NCBI GenBank assembly: GCA_945910005.1
Contig: OX246749.1
Location: 27,723,260 to 27,787,259, forward strand
Origin: Isoperla grammatica
Lineage: Eukaryota > Arthropoda > Insecta > Plecoptera > Perlodidae
Length of the DNA: 64,000 bases
Reading direction: 5' to 3'
Shown here: positions 9,834-20,770 of the stretch, in pieces
How positions within the stretch are numbered: the stretch's first letter is position 1
How the letters are laid out: each line of letters starts with the position of its first letter
Notes under the pieces: generated by a model
What the model saw: only the letters and a program-made list of their open reading frames with translations
Databases searched by the model: none
Told to the model about the DNA's origin: nothing
Position numbers and translations under genes: made by a program

Positions 9834-9931
9834 TTAATAATTCTTGGCTGTCGGGTGTCGCCGCGTCTGTCGTTTATTAAGGTTTTAATAAACGACAGAC
9901 GCGGCGACACCCGACAGCCACGAATTATTAA
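9834..9931. repeat. near-perfect 47-bp inverted repeat with 4-nt loop
   Basis: The left arm is 9834-9880, the loop GGTT, and the right arm 9885-9931. The arms match at 46 of 47 positions (TCTTGG against CCACGA is the single mismatch site). The GC-rich centre of each arm (GTGTCGCCGCGTCTGTCG) is bounded by AT-rich ends. It could be a miniature foldback element, a cruciform site or a hairpin RNA precursor. Confidence 0.9.
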
Positions 9932-10110
9932 TATTGACTCGGGCCGCGAAAGCCTACAACAAGTTTTAACATAAGTCTTGTTTTCATGTACGCGAGCGAA
10001 TAGGTTTTCGACCAATCAGAAGGCTAAGATCTGCATGAACAGAAGAACCTTGTGAATGAAACAAACTGTCGATATATACTTCATTTTGGTTGCTAGTTCG
10101 TTGCATTCGC

Positions 10111-10661
10111 ATGGCTCAGTTTATCCAAGAAAGTATACGTTTAAATGAACTTTTTGTAAACAGAATTATTGACAAACTTCAAGTAGAGAAGCTCGCACTG
10201 CGTGGTTCGCTCGTCACCACGATAACGAGACTTTGCTCCGTAACCCGAGAACATTATACGCTGTTCAAGAACAAAGACAGAGCTAGTCTCACGCGGAGAA
10301 GGAATATTCTCGGGGACAGTTGGACCCGCACTTTCTCACTGTATGGATACAGAGCCCCCGGCAAACCTGGATTATTTGCCGACGGTTTGCATGCACGACC
10401 ATTTGGCACTTCACACATCATTACACAATCAGTACGTACTACGTATACATTTCAGTCTATGACTGGGAAGGCCGTTGCTTCTTTACCACGTTTATACCAC
10501 CCACCAGAAACCTACTGCGTGTGCACTCTTATTGCAACTATCCATATCACATGACATTTGACTCATATAATATTCCGTCTATAAAAGAGTGGTGGTATGC
10601 TGACCACAAGAGATACTTCCAAAACCTGGTAACGTCCTTCATTTCTATACCTTTAAATTAA
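10111..10661 (+). CDS. unrecognised open frames with upstream TATA-like box
   Basis: An open frame starts at ATG 10111 (MAQFIQESIRLNELFVNRII) and runs to 10554. An overlapping frame 10320-10661 is also protein-like (YVYISVYDWEGRCFFTTFI, then YPYHMTFDSYNIPSI). The composition of the second frame looks more coding-like after about 10390, suggesting one gene with a frameshift there. GATATATAC at about 10071 lies 40 bp upstream and could be a TATA box. No family is recognised; it may be a mobile-element or virus-derived gene relic. Confidence 0.3.
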
Positions 10662-10669
10662 TTCTAAAA

Positions 10670-11390
10670 AACTGGCAATGCAAGTAGGAGAAGTCAGGAG
10701 TTGTGATTGCACAGCACAATGTACAGAACCACATAGGTCTCGTCTCTAGCATTAAAAAGGTGTGGTACAGTAGAACACTCCAGCGTCAATCTCAATCTGC
10801 TCTCACATCCCTTATGTTGCCACAAGACTTCAATCCACCCTCATACTCTGCTGTAATGAGATAGTCTTATAATCTGGCTCCACTTGTAAACCATAATCTA
10901 AGTTAAAACCATCTGGAAGTCTAAAATGAAAACCATGATAAGAATATCGAAGCCAATACAACATTCACACAAATTATTTCAATACAAATTATTTAATTTT
11001 TTGCAGAAACAAAGTTTTGAATTAGACTAAAAACTCGTTTTAAGTTCATCACTATTATGAATACACTTTATAGTAATAGTTTGCAAACTATTTTAGAAAG
11101 TATAGACAGTAGTTACAGTTGCATCACCATCACAACTAATTGTGTTATAGCAGCAAACATAATTAATTCACTACTGTAGCAACAAGTACAAATAACAACA
11201 GAAAATAATTTAACATTTCCGACAACTGTTAATCAAGGGGGTGCGAGACTGCGATTTTGACCGAGCGTGGTAAAAAGCTTCATATTCAGACGAGATTATT
11301 ATCATAATGACATTTTATTAGTTACGAGATCATTATTATCCACGCTCCGTTTCTTGTCTCTGGCTAGGTAGGCTTCGCTACAACAATTTT
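10670..11390. other. no feature recognised
   Basis: AT-rich intergenic or intronic sequence. No coding frame, RNA gene or repeat with clear boundaries is seen. Confidence 0.4.
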
Positions 11391-11392
11391 CT

Positions 11393-14300
11393 AACTACTC
11401 CAATGCTCTCTTCCACGTTCTTCTGTTTTACACTCTTTTACACGTCTCTGCCCACTGTCTTGTCCATCGCTGCAAACTGTATTATCTTTGCCTGTCTACT
11501 GTCTCAAACCTATTTGCCAACTGTCCTCCCAATCACTAAACATTTCCAATCTCCCTAATCCCGCTCTATCTAGTCTCCCTCCAACCCTCTTCCCAGTCTC
11601 CCTTCATCCCTATATTCTCAAGTCTACCCTCCTCCCTAATTTCCTAGTATCCACCTGCCCTCATCTTCCCCGTCCCAGCTCTTCCATCCCCAATCTTCCC
11701 ATCTTCCCTGTCCTCTCGCCTCCCTAACTTCCATTGCTCATCCCCGTCAATATTTCCCTGTCTCCTCACTTCAATTCCCTAAATTCTCTGTCTCTAATTG
11801 CCCCCGTCTTTCCAGTCTCATCCCTTCCTCAACTTCCCTGTCGTCTCTCCTTTGTAAGTTGCTAGGCTCTTCTCCCCATCTTCCCTGTCCCCTCTTCTCA
11901 ATTTCCTAGTTTCCTCCCGCCCCCATCTTCCCAATCTACTCCCGACACATTTACCAAGTCTTCTCCCACTCCATTTTCCCAGTCCCTTCTCCTCCCTAAA
12001 TTTCCTGGCTCCTAAAGCCCCCATCTTCCAAGTCCCCTCTCTTTCCTAACTTCCCCGTCTCTTCTCAGCCCCACCTTCCTAGTCTTATCTACGTCCATAC
12101 TTCACTGTCTCCTCTCCTCCCCTCTCCACCCACCCTTGTCTTCCCAGCCTCTCCGCACCCCCCTCTAACCTGGCTCCTCTTTTCCCCTCCTCCCTAACTT
12201 CTCATAACTTCCCAGATTCCTCACCTTTCATGTCTCCTCTCCTACCATCTTCCCAGTCCCCTCTCCACCCGCCCTTGTCTTCCCAGCCTCCTCCCAACCC
12301 CGTCTCCTCCGTAACTTCCTAGTCCCAATTCACCGCCCTAACTTCCCTTGCCTCCTCCAAACCCCATCTTTCATGTCTCCTTTCTTACCTAACTTCCCAG
12401 TCTACTCTCCTCTCCACCTTAACTTCCTCCGTCTCCTCTCCACCATAAGTTTCTAGTCTTCTTTCTTCCCTAACGTCCCAGTCTAATCCCCTCCCACCCC
12501 CGTCTTCCCTATCTTCTCTCCTCCCTTAAATCCCATTCCCCTCTCCTAAGCAACTTTCCAGTTTCCTCTCCTCCCTAACTTCTCAGTCCAACCTCCTAAA
12601 TAACCTCGCAGTCTCCACCACCCACCCCCCTCTTGCCAGTTTCCTCTCCTCCCCATCTTCCGAGTCCCCTCTCTCCCCGCCCTTGTCTTCCCAATCTCCT
12701 CCTACCGCCTCTATCTTCCCAGCTTCCCCCCTCTAACTAGGCTCCTCTTCTACCTAACTTCCCAGATTCCTCACCTTCCCAGTTCCTTCTCCTCCTTAAT
12801 CTCCCCGTTTAATCTCTTCTTGCCCACGCTCGTCCTAACTTCCAAGTCCCCTCAAGTCCCTAACTTCCACATTCTTCTCCCTAACTTCCCTGACCCATCT
12901 CCTTAATAACCGCCCCCCGTGACTCCCGCCATGTCATCCCAGTGTCCTCTCCTCCCTTACTTTCCGGTCTCCGTTCCTCCCTACTTCCTCGTCTCCTCTA
13001 GTCCCTAACTTTACACTTTCCTCTCCTCCCTTACTTCCCCGTCAACCCACCTCCCTTCTTCCCAGTGTCCTCTCCTCCCTACTTCCCCGTCTCCTCTTGT
13101 CCCTAACTTTCCACTTTCCTCTCCTCCCCTACTTCCCCGTCACCCCACCTCCCTTCTTCCCAGTGTCCTCTCCTCCCTACTTCCCCGTCTCCTCTTGTCC
13201 CTAACTTTCCACTTTCCTCTCCTCCCCTACTTCCCCGTCACCCCACCTCCCTTCTTCCCAGTGTCCTCTCCTCCCTAACTTCTCACTTTCCTCTCCTCCC
13301 TTACTTGCCCGTCACCCCACCTCCCTTCTTCCCAGTGTCCTCTCCTCCCTAACTTCCCACTTTCCTCTCCTCCCTTACTTCCCCGTCACCCCATCTCCCT
13401 TCTTCCCAGTGTCCTCTCCTCCCTACTTCCCCGTCTCCTCTTGTCCCTAACTTTCCACTTTCCTCTCCTCCCTTACTTCCCCGTCACCCCACCTCCCTTC
13501 TTCCCAGTGTCCTCTCCTCCCTTACTTCCAACTTTCCTCTCCTCCCTTACTTCCCTGTCACCTTACCTCCTTTCTTCCCAGTGTCCTCTCCTCTCTAACT
13601 TCCCACTTTCCTCTCCTTCCTTACTTCCCCGTCACCCCACCTTCCTTCTTCCCAGCGTCAAATCCTCCCTAACTTCCCACTTTTCTCTCCTCTCTTAATT
13701 CCCCGTAACCCCACCTCCCTACTTCCCAGTGTCCTCTCCTCCCTAACTTCCCACTTTCCTCTCCTACCTTACTTTCCCATCACCGCACCTCCCGCCTTCC
13801 CAGCGTCAACTCCTGCCTAACTTCCCACTTTTCTCTCCTCTCTAACTTCCCCGTCACCCCACCTCCCTACTTCCCAGTGTCCTCTCCTCCCTAACTTCCC
13901 ACTTTCCTCTCCTACCTTACTTTCCCGTCACCCCACCTCCGTACTTCCCAGTCCCGTCTCCTCCCGCCCTGTCTTCCTAGTCACCCCTTTCCTACCTCAC
14001 TTTATAGTTTCCTCTCCTCCCTTACTTCCTTACTTCCCAGTTTCCTCTCCTCCTTCTTCCCAGTGTCCTCTCCTCCCTAACTTCTTCGTCTCATCCCGCC
14101 CTGTCTCCCTATGGTCCCCTCTCCTCCCTTTTTCCCAGTTTTCTGTCCTCCCTTTCTTCCCCGTATCCTCCCATCCTGTCTTCCTAATCTCCTTTACTCC
14201 CTAATTTCCAGTCTCTTCTCCTCCCTACTTTCGAGTCCCGTCTCCTCCCGACCTGCATTCCCAGTCCCCTTTCCTACCTAACTTCCCAGTTTCCTCTCCT

Positions 14301-14430
14301 CCCTTACTTCCCCGTCTTCTAAGTCCCCCCTTTTTTACCTCACTTCCCAGTGTCATCTCCTCCCTAACTTACCCGTCTCGTCCCGCCCTGTCTCCCTAGT
14401 CCCCTCTCCTCCCTACTTCCAACAACTACT
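11393..14430. repeat. 3-kb pyrimidine-rich tract with degenerate repeats
   Basis: The + strand is almost entirely C and T in words such as CTCCTCCCTAACTTCCC and CCCAGTGTCCTCTCC. Between about 13000 and 13970 a clearer tandem order appears, with units of about 65-120 bp built on TTCCCAGTGTCCTCTCCTCC and CTTCCCCGTCACCCCACC. Open frames inside it are low-complexity artefacts. Such purine/pyrimidine strand asymmetry favours triplex formation. Confidence 0.9.
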
Positions 14431-16290
14431 ACAACTCCAACTACTAACAACTATTAGATTTTGTGGTGCGCCACTGCTACTGGTCACGCCTCTCCCAAGA
14501 CATCCACTATTCTTCACTGCAAGGTCGAGGCGAAGGGCAGTGGATCCCGGACTGCCGAAGCGCGTGGTTCGTGGAAGATTTTTGGCTCTCCTGTGTTAGA
14601 TTGGGTGCCAGTAGGCCCCTCTCTATTAAGATATCATAGCTCAAAAGTCCACGGTAGTGGCAATTCCGTGTTTTGTATAGTAGTCTAGTGCTTTCAATAA
14701 AACTTACACAGTTCATTAGTATATATATTCTATTTTATTAACACCTACGGAAGTGAAAACTACCATTTATTTATATATTGGCATATTAACAATATTATGT
14801 AATAGAGTGCCTTGAAACCTTAATACTCGCACAGCTGTCGGAAAGACCGAGCTTCGAAATGACAAAAGTTTTGTTGAAGAACTTTGATAGAATAATGATT
14901 GACTGCGAAGATATTTCTAGCTAGGAGGTATGTGGATGGGGATTGGGGGTAATCGACGACGCTTACGGCAACAATGGCAACTGTTAAACAAGTCGGGCAA
15001 AATGACCGCACGCGAGTGCTCTCAAGAACTTTCACTGAAATAGTTAATTTATCCGTGTAACTTTTAACCATCGTTACGTTATAATATTCTTTTTGAAACC
15101 GACTGTACCTGCCCACCCCACATCCACACCTTTCGGCCGAATTGCTCGTTACGGTAACCTGATAAAGTAACATTACATTTTCATTAACGTTTCAGTTCCT
15201 TAACTTCACTTGTTACCTTATAGCCAACTAACGTAACTTTAAATTAGTTATTTTTTTTTAGAACTTACGCAACACCACTTAAATTGTAATTTAGTTTAGG
15301 ACTGTTGAATGGAGTGTTGCCTGCATTTTTTCATTTTTGTAACAATTGGATAGGCCTACTTCTTTTAAAATATAAAGGCTATTTTAAACTAAATTCATTT
15401 CACTTTAATCAGTGTCTGGCGTTTAGTTGTTATCTAGCTGTACCATATACAATGAAGTTTATTTTATGTGGTTCTACTGAGTGGCGTACGGTAGACCCCC
15501 CCCTCCCGTTACTTGTAAATAACCACCAACCACAATTTGTTATAACTATTTTTTAAGGACTTTAGTGGCTCTTGGATCTTCGGACGGTTGCATGACGCTT
15601 ATTGTCGTTTGCGCACGCTTATTTTGTCCATGCCGAGCTAGTGGCTCTTACTGAAGGAGTGAAGTTGTAGCATTGTGGAGAGAACTTAGTTTGTAAGGTT
15701 AGAGGCAGGGGGATGTTTGAGTCCTGGGCAGTAGTACCTCCGCCGAACTCATCTATAAAGGAACTTCCCATGAATGGCGTAGGAATGGGATAGAAGAAGG
15801 CAAATGAGGGGGGGGAAGGCACAGTAGTGACTTGACCAGGCGGGGCCGGTCAGTCCCAGGGCGAACCATTCAGACGTTTGAGTAGACCAGGCTATTCGAT
15901 TCTCTTTCGGGACTAGAAGCTTGGCAAATATTACGGATGTTTAGCCATCTTGTAAGCCCCTTGGACCGAACATCGTTTTATGAGTGAGAGACGAAGAGCG
16001 GAATTCATACCTGTTGCCTAACCCAATGGCGCACATAATTTACGAATGTAAATATATTTACAGAACCTGCAGGCTAACGGACGACTCTCAATAAATTATC
16101 TGGCTCGTTACTGAAATGGATTAATTCCTGCCTATTGTAGAAGGTCCAGAGTTGATGCCTGTTTCGTGGTGGCCCTGTGTGGTAGTTATGTCGCTTGGTT
16201 GCAGGCAATACCTGTCGTTTACATTCTGATGGCGCGGAGGAACCGCAATGCCTACACAGAGGTATTTTTGTATAACTTATAAAAGAACAT
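14431..16290. other. no gene recognised
   Basis: Mixed sequence. Short open frames at 14461-14688 (+) and 14820-15173 (-) have no recognisable domain. Words built on AACGTTACG recur near 15060-15250 without a clear unit. Confidence 0.4.
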
Positions 16291-16305
16291 TTATCGGACC
16301 AAGCC

Positions 16306-16413
16306 ATGGCTCCAGCTAATATTGTCACAGACTTCGAGAGCGCGTTGGCTTCCGCTCTCAAAGAGACATTCCCAACTGCCACAGTCCAAGGATGCTGGTT
16401 CCATTACGGTCAG
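16306..16413 (+). pseudogene. Mutator-like (MULE) transposase fragment, exon a
   Basis: The frame encodes ANIVTDFESALASALKETFP and VQGCWFHYGQ, the DDE-core pattern tDFE...A...FP....GC.FHy.Q of Mutator-like transposases. It ends at a donor (CAG|GTAAAA) at 16414. Phase 0 joins it to the acceptor at 17022, whose first residues (ALLRKVRRSG) continue the family pattern. The N-terminal part of the transposase is not seen, so this is a relic or a partial host copy. Confidence 0.7.
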
Positions 16414-16537
16414 GTAAAATTCATAATTTTATACAAATCGTTTTTAGATCTTGTGCAATATGATAATATCATGCAAATTATACGAACGATGATCAGTCAT
16501 CACTGTTTTGCTACATATATTTTAAATATCCATTAAA

Positions 16538-16600
16538 CTAGGAAAACATTCTGTCTGACGCGTTGATAACCGAGCGCGTCCATGTCCACGAAGTTTCTGG
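16538..16600 (+). repeat. truncated third copy of the CTAGGAAAAC repeat
   Basis: About 60 bp matches the outer end of the two longer copies at 23989-24720 and 33949-34745 (CTAGGAAAAC, then GACGCGTTGATAA and GAGCGCGTCC). It lies in the intron of the transposase relic. Confidence 0.7.
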
Positions 16601-17022
16601 CGAGACCCAATTTAGATTCGGTTTCCTAGGTACACTAAGGATCTTCTTTAACCCAGTCACCTCTATACTTGCCAGTAACTCCAATCTCCAAATGTATTCT
16701 AACCTAGTTAATTAAAGCTGCTACCTTGCAAGTTATTATTTTCAATTTTAACTTAAATCGTTATAAAAACTATGTGGTTACCAATTTAAGATATCATAGT
16801 TCCATTTTTCCACAAGAAACACATTTTTCCGGCTGTCTGGGAAAAAAGCGGGAAAAACGCGATTTTCCCTAATTTTAAATTTTTCCCCACGCAACAAAAT
16901 CCCTATATATGACGAAAAGTAAACGTCAAATTAATGCGGTTTTCATAGTAAGACTACTTATTCCCGTGAACGAAACTATGTTTAAGAATAAGAACAAATC
17001 CTAGGAACCGATTTGATTTCAG

Positions 17023-17181
17023 GCTTTGTTGAGAAAAGTCCGGAGGTCGGGCCAAACTGACCTGTTGGATGATGTCAATGGGGGTGGCAAACAAATGATA
17101 CACATGTTAGTTGCCTTGCCGTTGTTACCCCCCAACATGATGCGGATGAAGTGTCGGTTGTGGTGGCCGAACGACGTCTTG
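17023..17181 (+). pseudogene. MULE transposase fragment, exon b
   Basis: After the acceptor TGATTTCAG the frame reads ALLRKVRRSGQTDLLDDV and then MIHMLVALPLLPPNMM, matching the Mutator-like pattern of a helix followed by aL..LPp. A frameshift is then needed to enter the frame of the 75-bp repeats (frame of 17151). It confirms that the repeat array sits inside former transposase coding sequence. Confidence 0.65.
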
Positions 17182-19056
17182 TGGCCAGACTCCAGCCATT
17201 GATGAACTACGTCCGGCAACAATGGTTGGGACGTGTCGGGGTCACAGTGCTAAGTGTGGCCAGACTCCAGCCATTGATGTACTACGTCCGGCAACAATGG
17301 TTGGGACGTGTCGGGCTCACAGTGCTAAGTGTGGCCAGACTCCAGCCATTGATGAACTACGTCCGGCAACAATGGTTGGGACGTGTCGGGCTCACAGTGC
17401 TAAGTGTGGCCAGACTCCAGCCATTGATGAACTACGTCCGGCAACAATGGTTGGGACGTGTCGGGGTCACAGTGCTAAGTGTGGCCAGACTCCAGCCATT
17501 GATGAACTACGTCCGGCAACAATGGTTGGGACGTGTCGGGGTCACAGTGCTAGGTGTGGCCAGACTCCAGCCATTGATGACCTACGTCCGGCAACAATGG
17601 TTGGGACGTGTCGGGGTCAGAGTGCTAAGTGTGGCCAGACTCCAGCCATTGATGAACTACGTCCGGCAACAATGGTTGGGACGTGTCGGGGTCACAGTGC
17701 TAAGTGTGGCCAGACTCCAGCCATTGATGAACTACGTCAGGCAACAATGGTTGGGACGTGTCGGGGTCACAGTGCTAAGTGTGGCCAGACTCCAGCCATT
17801 GATGAACTACGTCCGGCAACAATGGTTGGGACGTGTCGGGGTCACAGTGCTAAGTGTGGCCAGACTCCAGCCATTGATGAACTACGTCCGGCAACAATGG
17901 TTGGGACGGGTCGGGCTCACAGTGCTAAGTGTGGCCAGACTCCAGCCATTGATGAACTACGTCCGGCAACAATGGTTGGGACGTGTCGCGGTCACAGTGC
18001 TAAGTGTGGCCAGACTCCAGCCATTGATGAACTACGTCAGGCAACAATGGTTGGGACGGGTCGGGCTCACAGTGCTAAGTGTGGCCAGACTCCAGCCATT
18101 GATGACCTACGTCCGGCAACAATGGTTGGGACGTGTCGGGGTCACAGTGCTAACTGTGGTAAGACTCCAGCCATTGATGAACTACGTCAGGCAACAATGG
18201 TTGGGACGTGTCGGGCTCACAGTGCTAAGTGTGGCCAGACTCCAGCCATTGATGAACTACGTCCGGCAACAATGGTTGGGACGTGTCGGGCTCACAGTGC
18301 TAAGTGTGGCCAGACTCCAGCCATTGATGAACTACGTCCGGCAACAATGGTTGGGACGTGTCGGGGTCAGAGTGCTAAGTGTGGCCAGACTCCAGCCATT
18401 GATGAACTACGTCCGGCAACAATGGTTGGGACGTGTCGGGGTCAGAGTGCTAAGTGTGGCCAGACTCCAGCCATTGATGAACTACGTCCGGCAACAATGG
18501 TTGGGACGTGTCGGGGTCACAGTGCTAAGTGTGGTCAGACTCCAGCCATTGATGAACTACGTCAGGCAACAATGGTTGGGACGTTTCGGGGTCACAGTGC
18601 TAAGTGTGGCCAGACTCCAGCCATTGATGAACTACGTCCGGCAACAATGGTTGGGACGTGTCGGGGTCAGAGTGCTAAGTGTGGCCAGACTCCAGCCATT
18701 GATGACCTACGTCCGGCAACAATGGTTGGGACGTGTCGGGGTCGGAGTGCTAAGTGTGGCCAGACTCCAGCCATTGATGAACTACGTCCGGCAACAATGG
18801 TTGGGACGTGTCGGGGTCACAGTGCTAAGTGTGGCCAGACTCCAGCCATTGATGAACTACGTCCGGCAACAATGGTTGGGACGTGTCGGGGTCACAGTGC
18901 TAAGTGTGGCCAGACTCCAGCCATTGATGAACTACGTCCGGCAACAATGGTTGGGACGTGTCGGGGTCACAGTGCTAAGTGTGGCCAGACTCCAGCCATT
19001 GATGAACTACGTCCGGCAACAATGGTTGGGACGTGTCGGGGTCACAGTGCTAAGTG
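17182..19056 (+). repeat. 75-bp tandem array, 25 copies, inside transposase coding sequence
   Basis: Units begin TGGCCAGACTCCAGCC at 17182 and recur every 75 bp up to 18982. Identity is very high, with recurring single-base variants (CAC/CAG, TGT/GGG, CCG/CAG). As 75 is 25 codons, two + frames stay open over the whole array: one gives the repeat LQPLMNYVRQQWLGRVGV, the other MVGTCRGHSAKCGQTPAID. The first resembles the segment that follows LPP in Mutator-like transposases (Y...qWl), suggesting the array was amplified from it. Confidence 0.95.
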
Positions 19057-19161
19057 TGCACAAAAGCCCCGACGCACCAACAACCACGCCGAGGCATACC
19101 ATAAAAACCTCCGAGCAAAGTTTGGTGTGCATCCAGGGATATGGAGGTTCACCAGTACCTA
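19057..19161 (+). pseudogene. MULE transposase C-terminal fragment
   Basis: Directly after the array, in the second repeat frame, the sequence reads RRTNNHAEAYHKNLRAKFG and HPGIWRF, then a stop. RTNN..E..H...L is the C-terminal signature of Mutator-like transposases. Together with the exons at 16306 and 17023 it brackets the array with pieces of one gene, in three different frames. Confidence 0.7.
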
Positions 19162-19169
19162 AGTAAGTG

Positions 19170-19675
19170 TTGAAAACATAAAAATTGCAATTCAAGTTTA
19201 TTGAAATTTGATTATTCACTTATAGCAGTTTCAGATTCTGAAAAACAAACAAACATGTAGACAAACAATCTGCTTTATATAAATACATAGGCCTACAGGA
19301 TATACGTTAATATTAATGATTAAATATTTAAAAACAGTTGAATATTTGTAAGTTGAATACTACCAGCAGTTTGGTATAAGCGGAAGTATCTTGGCTTACC
19401 AATTACCAACAGGTCATGACTATTTGAAAATGACGATCCATAACATATATGTATGTTTAATGCACGTACCCACGGGATAATTAAATAAATACATAAAGTG
19501 CATAGTTAAATAAAATTATGTATATATATTGGTATGATGGATAAGATAATAGATTATCATAACTATTCATCTGTGTTATGTGATCCTGGTCACGTGTTAA
19601 AATAAAGAGATATGATTTGAGTAGCTTAATTGACTAGCTAGGAAGTTAAACAAGTTGGACATTTTTTGAGCTCGC
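19170..19675. other. no feature recognised
   Basis: AT-rich sequence; no gene or repeat boundaries are seen. Confidence 0.4.
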
Positions 19676-19679
19676 GCTA

Positions 19680-20015
19680 GCTGGGCTCCGTCAAGTTGGC
19701 CCCCCACTATAAAGTCAGGGGCAAATAATTATCTTAATCGTTAGTGCACGTTTGTGCACAAACTAATTTCGTTCGTGCACATTTAATCCTTAAGATATAA
19801 CTTTTTTGTTTCGGGTGGGGCCAACTTGACGACCAATCCCCCCATATGTCAAATGTTAACATTTTCTGGTGTGGATCGTTTGTGCATCGTTAGTGCAGGT
19901 TTGTGTACTAAACATTTTCGTTTGTGCACGTTTAGTTCTCGAGATACAACGGTTTCTCCGTCGGGGGCCAACTTAACGCCCCCCCCCCCCCCCATATGTC
20001 AAATGTTAACATTTG
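19680..20015 (+). repeat. two diverged direct copies of a GTGCAC-rich unit
   Basis: Two copies of roughly 165 bp share CGTTAGTGCA(C/G)GTTTGTG, then TTCGTTTGTGCACGTTTA, then GAGATACAAC/AAGATATAAC, then GGGGCCAACTTRACG, CCCCATATGTCAAATGTTAAC. The second copy contains a long C run (about 19980-19993). Confidence 0.7.
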
Positions 20016-20457
20016 AACGGTTTAACGTTTAACTCGTGGGGGAAAATGTTATATCTTAAGGATTAAACTAGTATCGTTTTTTGAAGCTATGTATAGTTTA
20101 AAACATACTCAAAGGGTCTGTAAATGATATCACACAATATTGGACCAAACTGACACACTCCTCCTCTTCCTTATAGATAGCATATCACGAAAATTAAAGT
20201 CTCAACCCCCCCCCCCAGCCCCCCACCAAAAAAAAACAACAGTAGGTATAATCCCAAATAAAATAATAGCCCTCGTTACGTATTGAAGTTTTTACCATTC
20301 ACCAGGTTAATTTACTTGACACGGAGACTTTGATAAAAATTAACAAGTAACTTCATAGAGCCACAAAATGTTTTTTTTTTTATATATCTTCTCCCTGTGT
20401 CCAACAATGAAGTCGGGTAGGGGATAGGAAATTAATCCCATCATATTCTGGCCCCTA
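20016..20457. other. no gene; homopolymer runs
   Basis: Sequence with C, A and T runs near 20207, 20228 and 20370. No coding or RNA feature is recognised. Confidence 0.4.
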
Positions 20458-20770
20458 GGTACATCGAAGCCGGCTGGCCATGCCTGACGCTTCCCTCATG
20501 TTAACTTCCTCCGGCTCCTCCTCTTCACTTTCTTCTTCCTCTGCTCTTTCTACAAATTCTGTCCATACTTTTCTATCTTCCCACCATCGTTCCTGATTGA
20601 CCTCTTCCCAAGTTGCATTTCTTCTTTCCACGTCCATTGCTATCACTTCTTCCCACCTCAGTCTTGGTCTTCCCCTCTTTCTTTTCTTTTTCCCTGCTTA
20701 TTTCTCAAACTCAATTTTCGGGATCCTGCCTTCCTGCGTTCTTTTCATGTGGCCAAACCAGCTTATTATC
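20458..20770 (-). pseudogene. LINE reverse-transcriptase 3' end relic
   Basis: On the - strand the frame reads SWFGHMKRTQEGRIPKIEFE, a stop, then KRGRPRLRWEEVIAMDVERR and WEEVNQERWWEDRKVW. This WFGH...R.PK...GRP..RW pattern is the familiar C-terminal end of many LINE reverse transcriptases. It is followed by an acidic tail (EEEESEEEEPEE). Upstream RT domains are absent, so it is a 5'-truncated, dead copy. Confidence 0.8.

Noticed and set aside
17222..19162. A 646-codon gene of MVGTCRGHSAKCGQTPAID repeats
   Set aside because: Open because the 75-bp unit has no stop in two frames; kept as a tandem array in transposase coding sequence, not as a gene.
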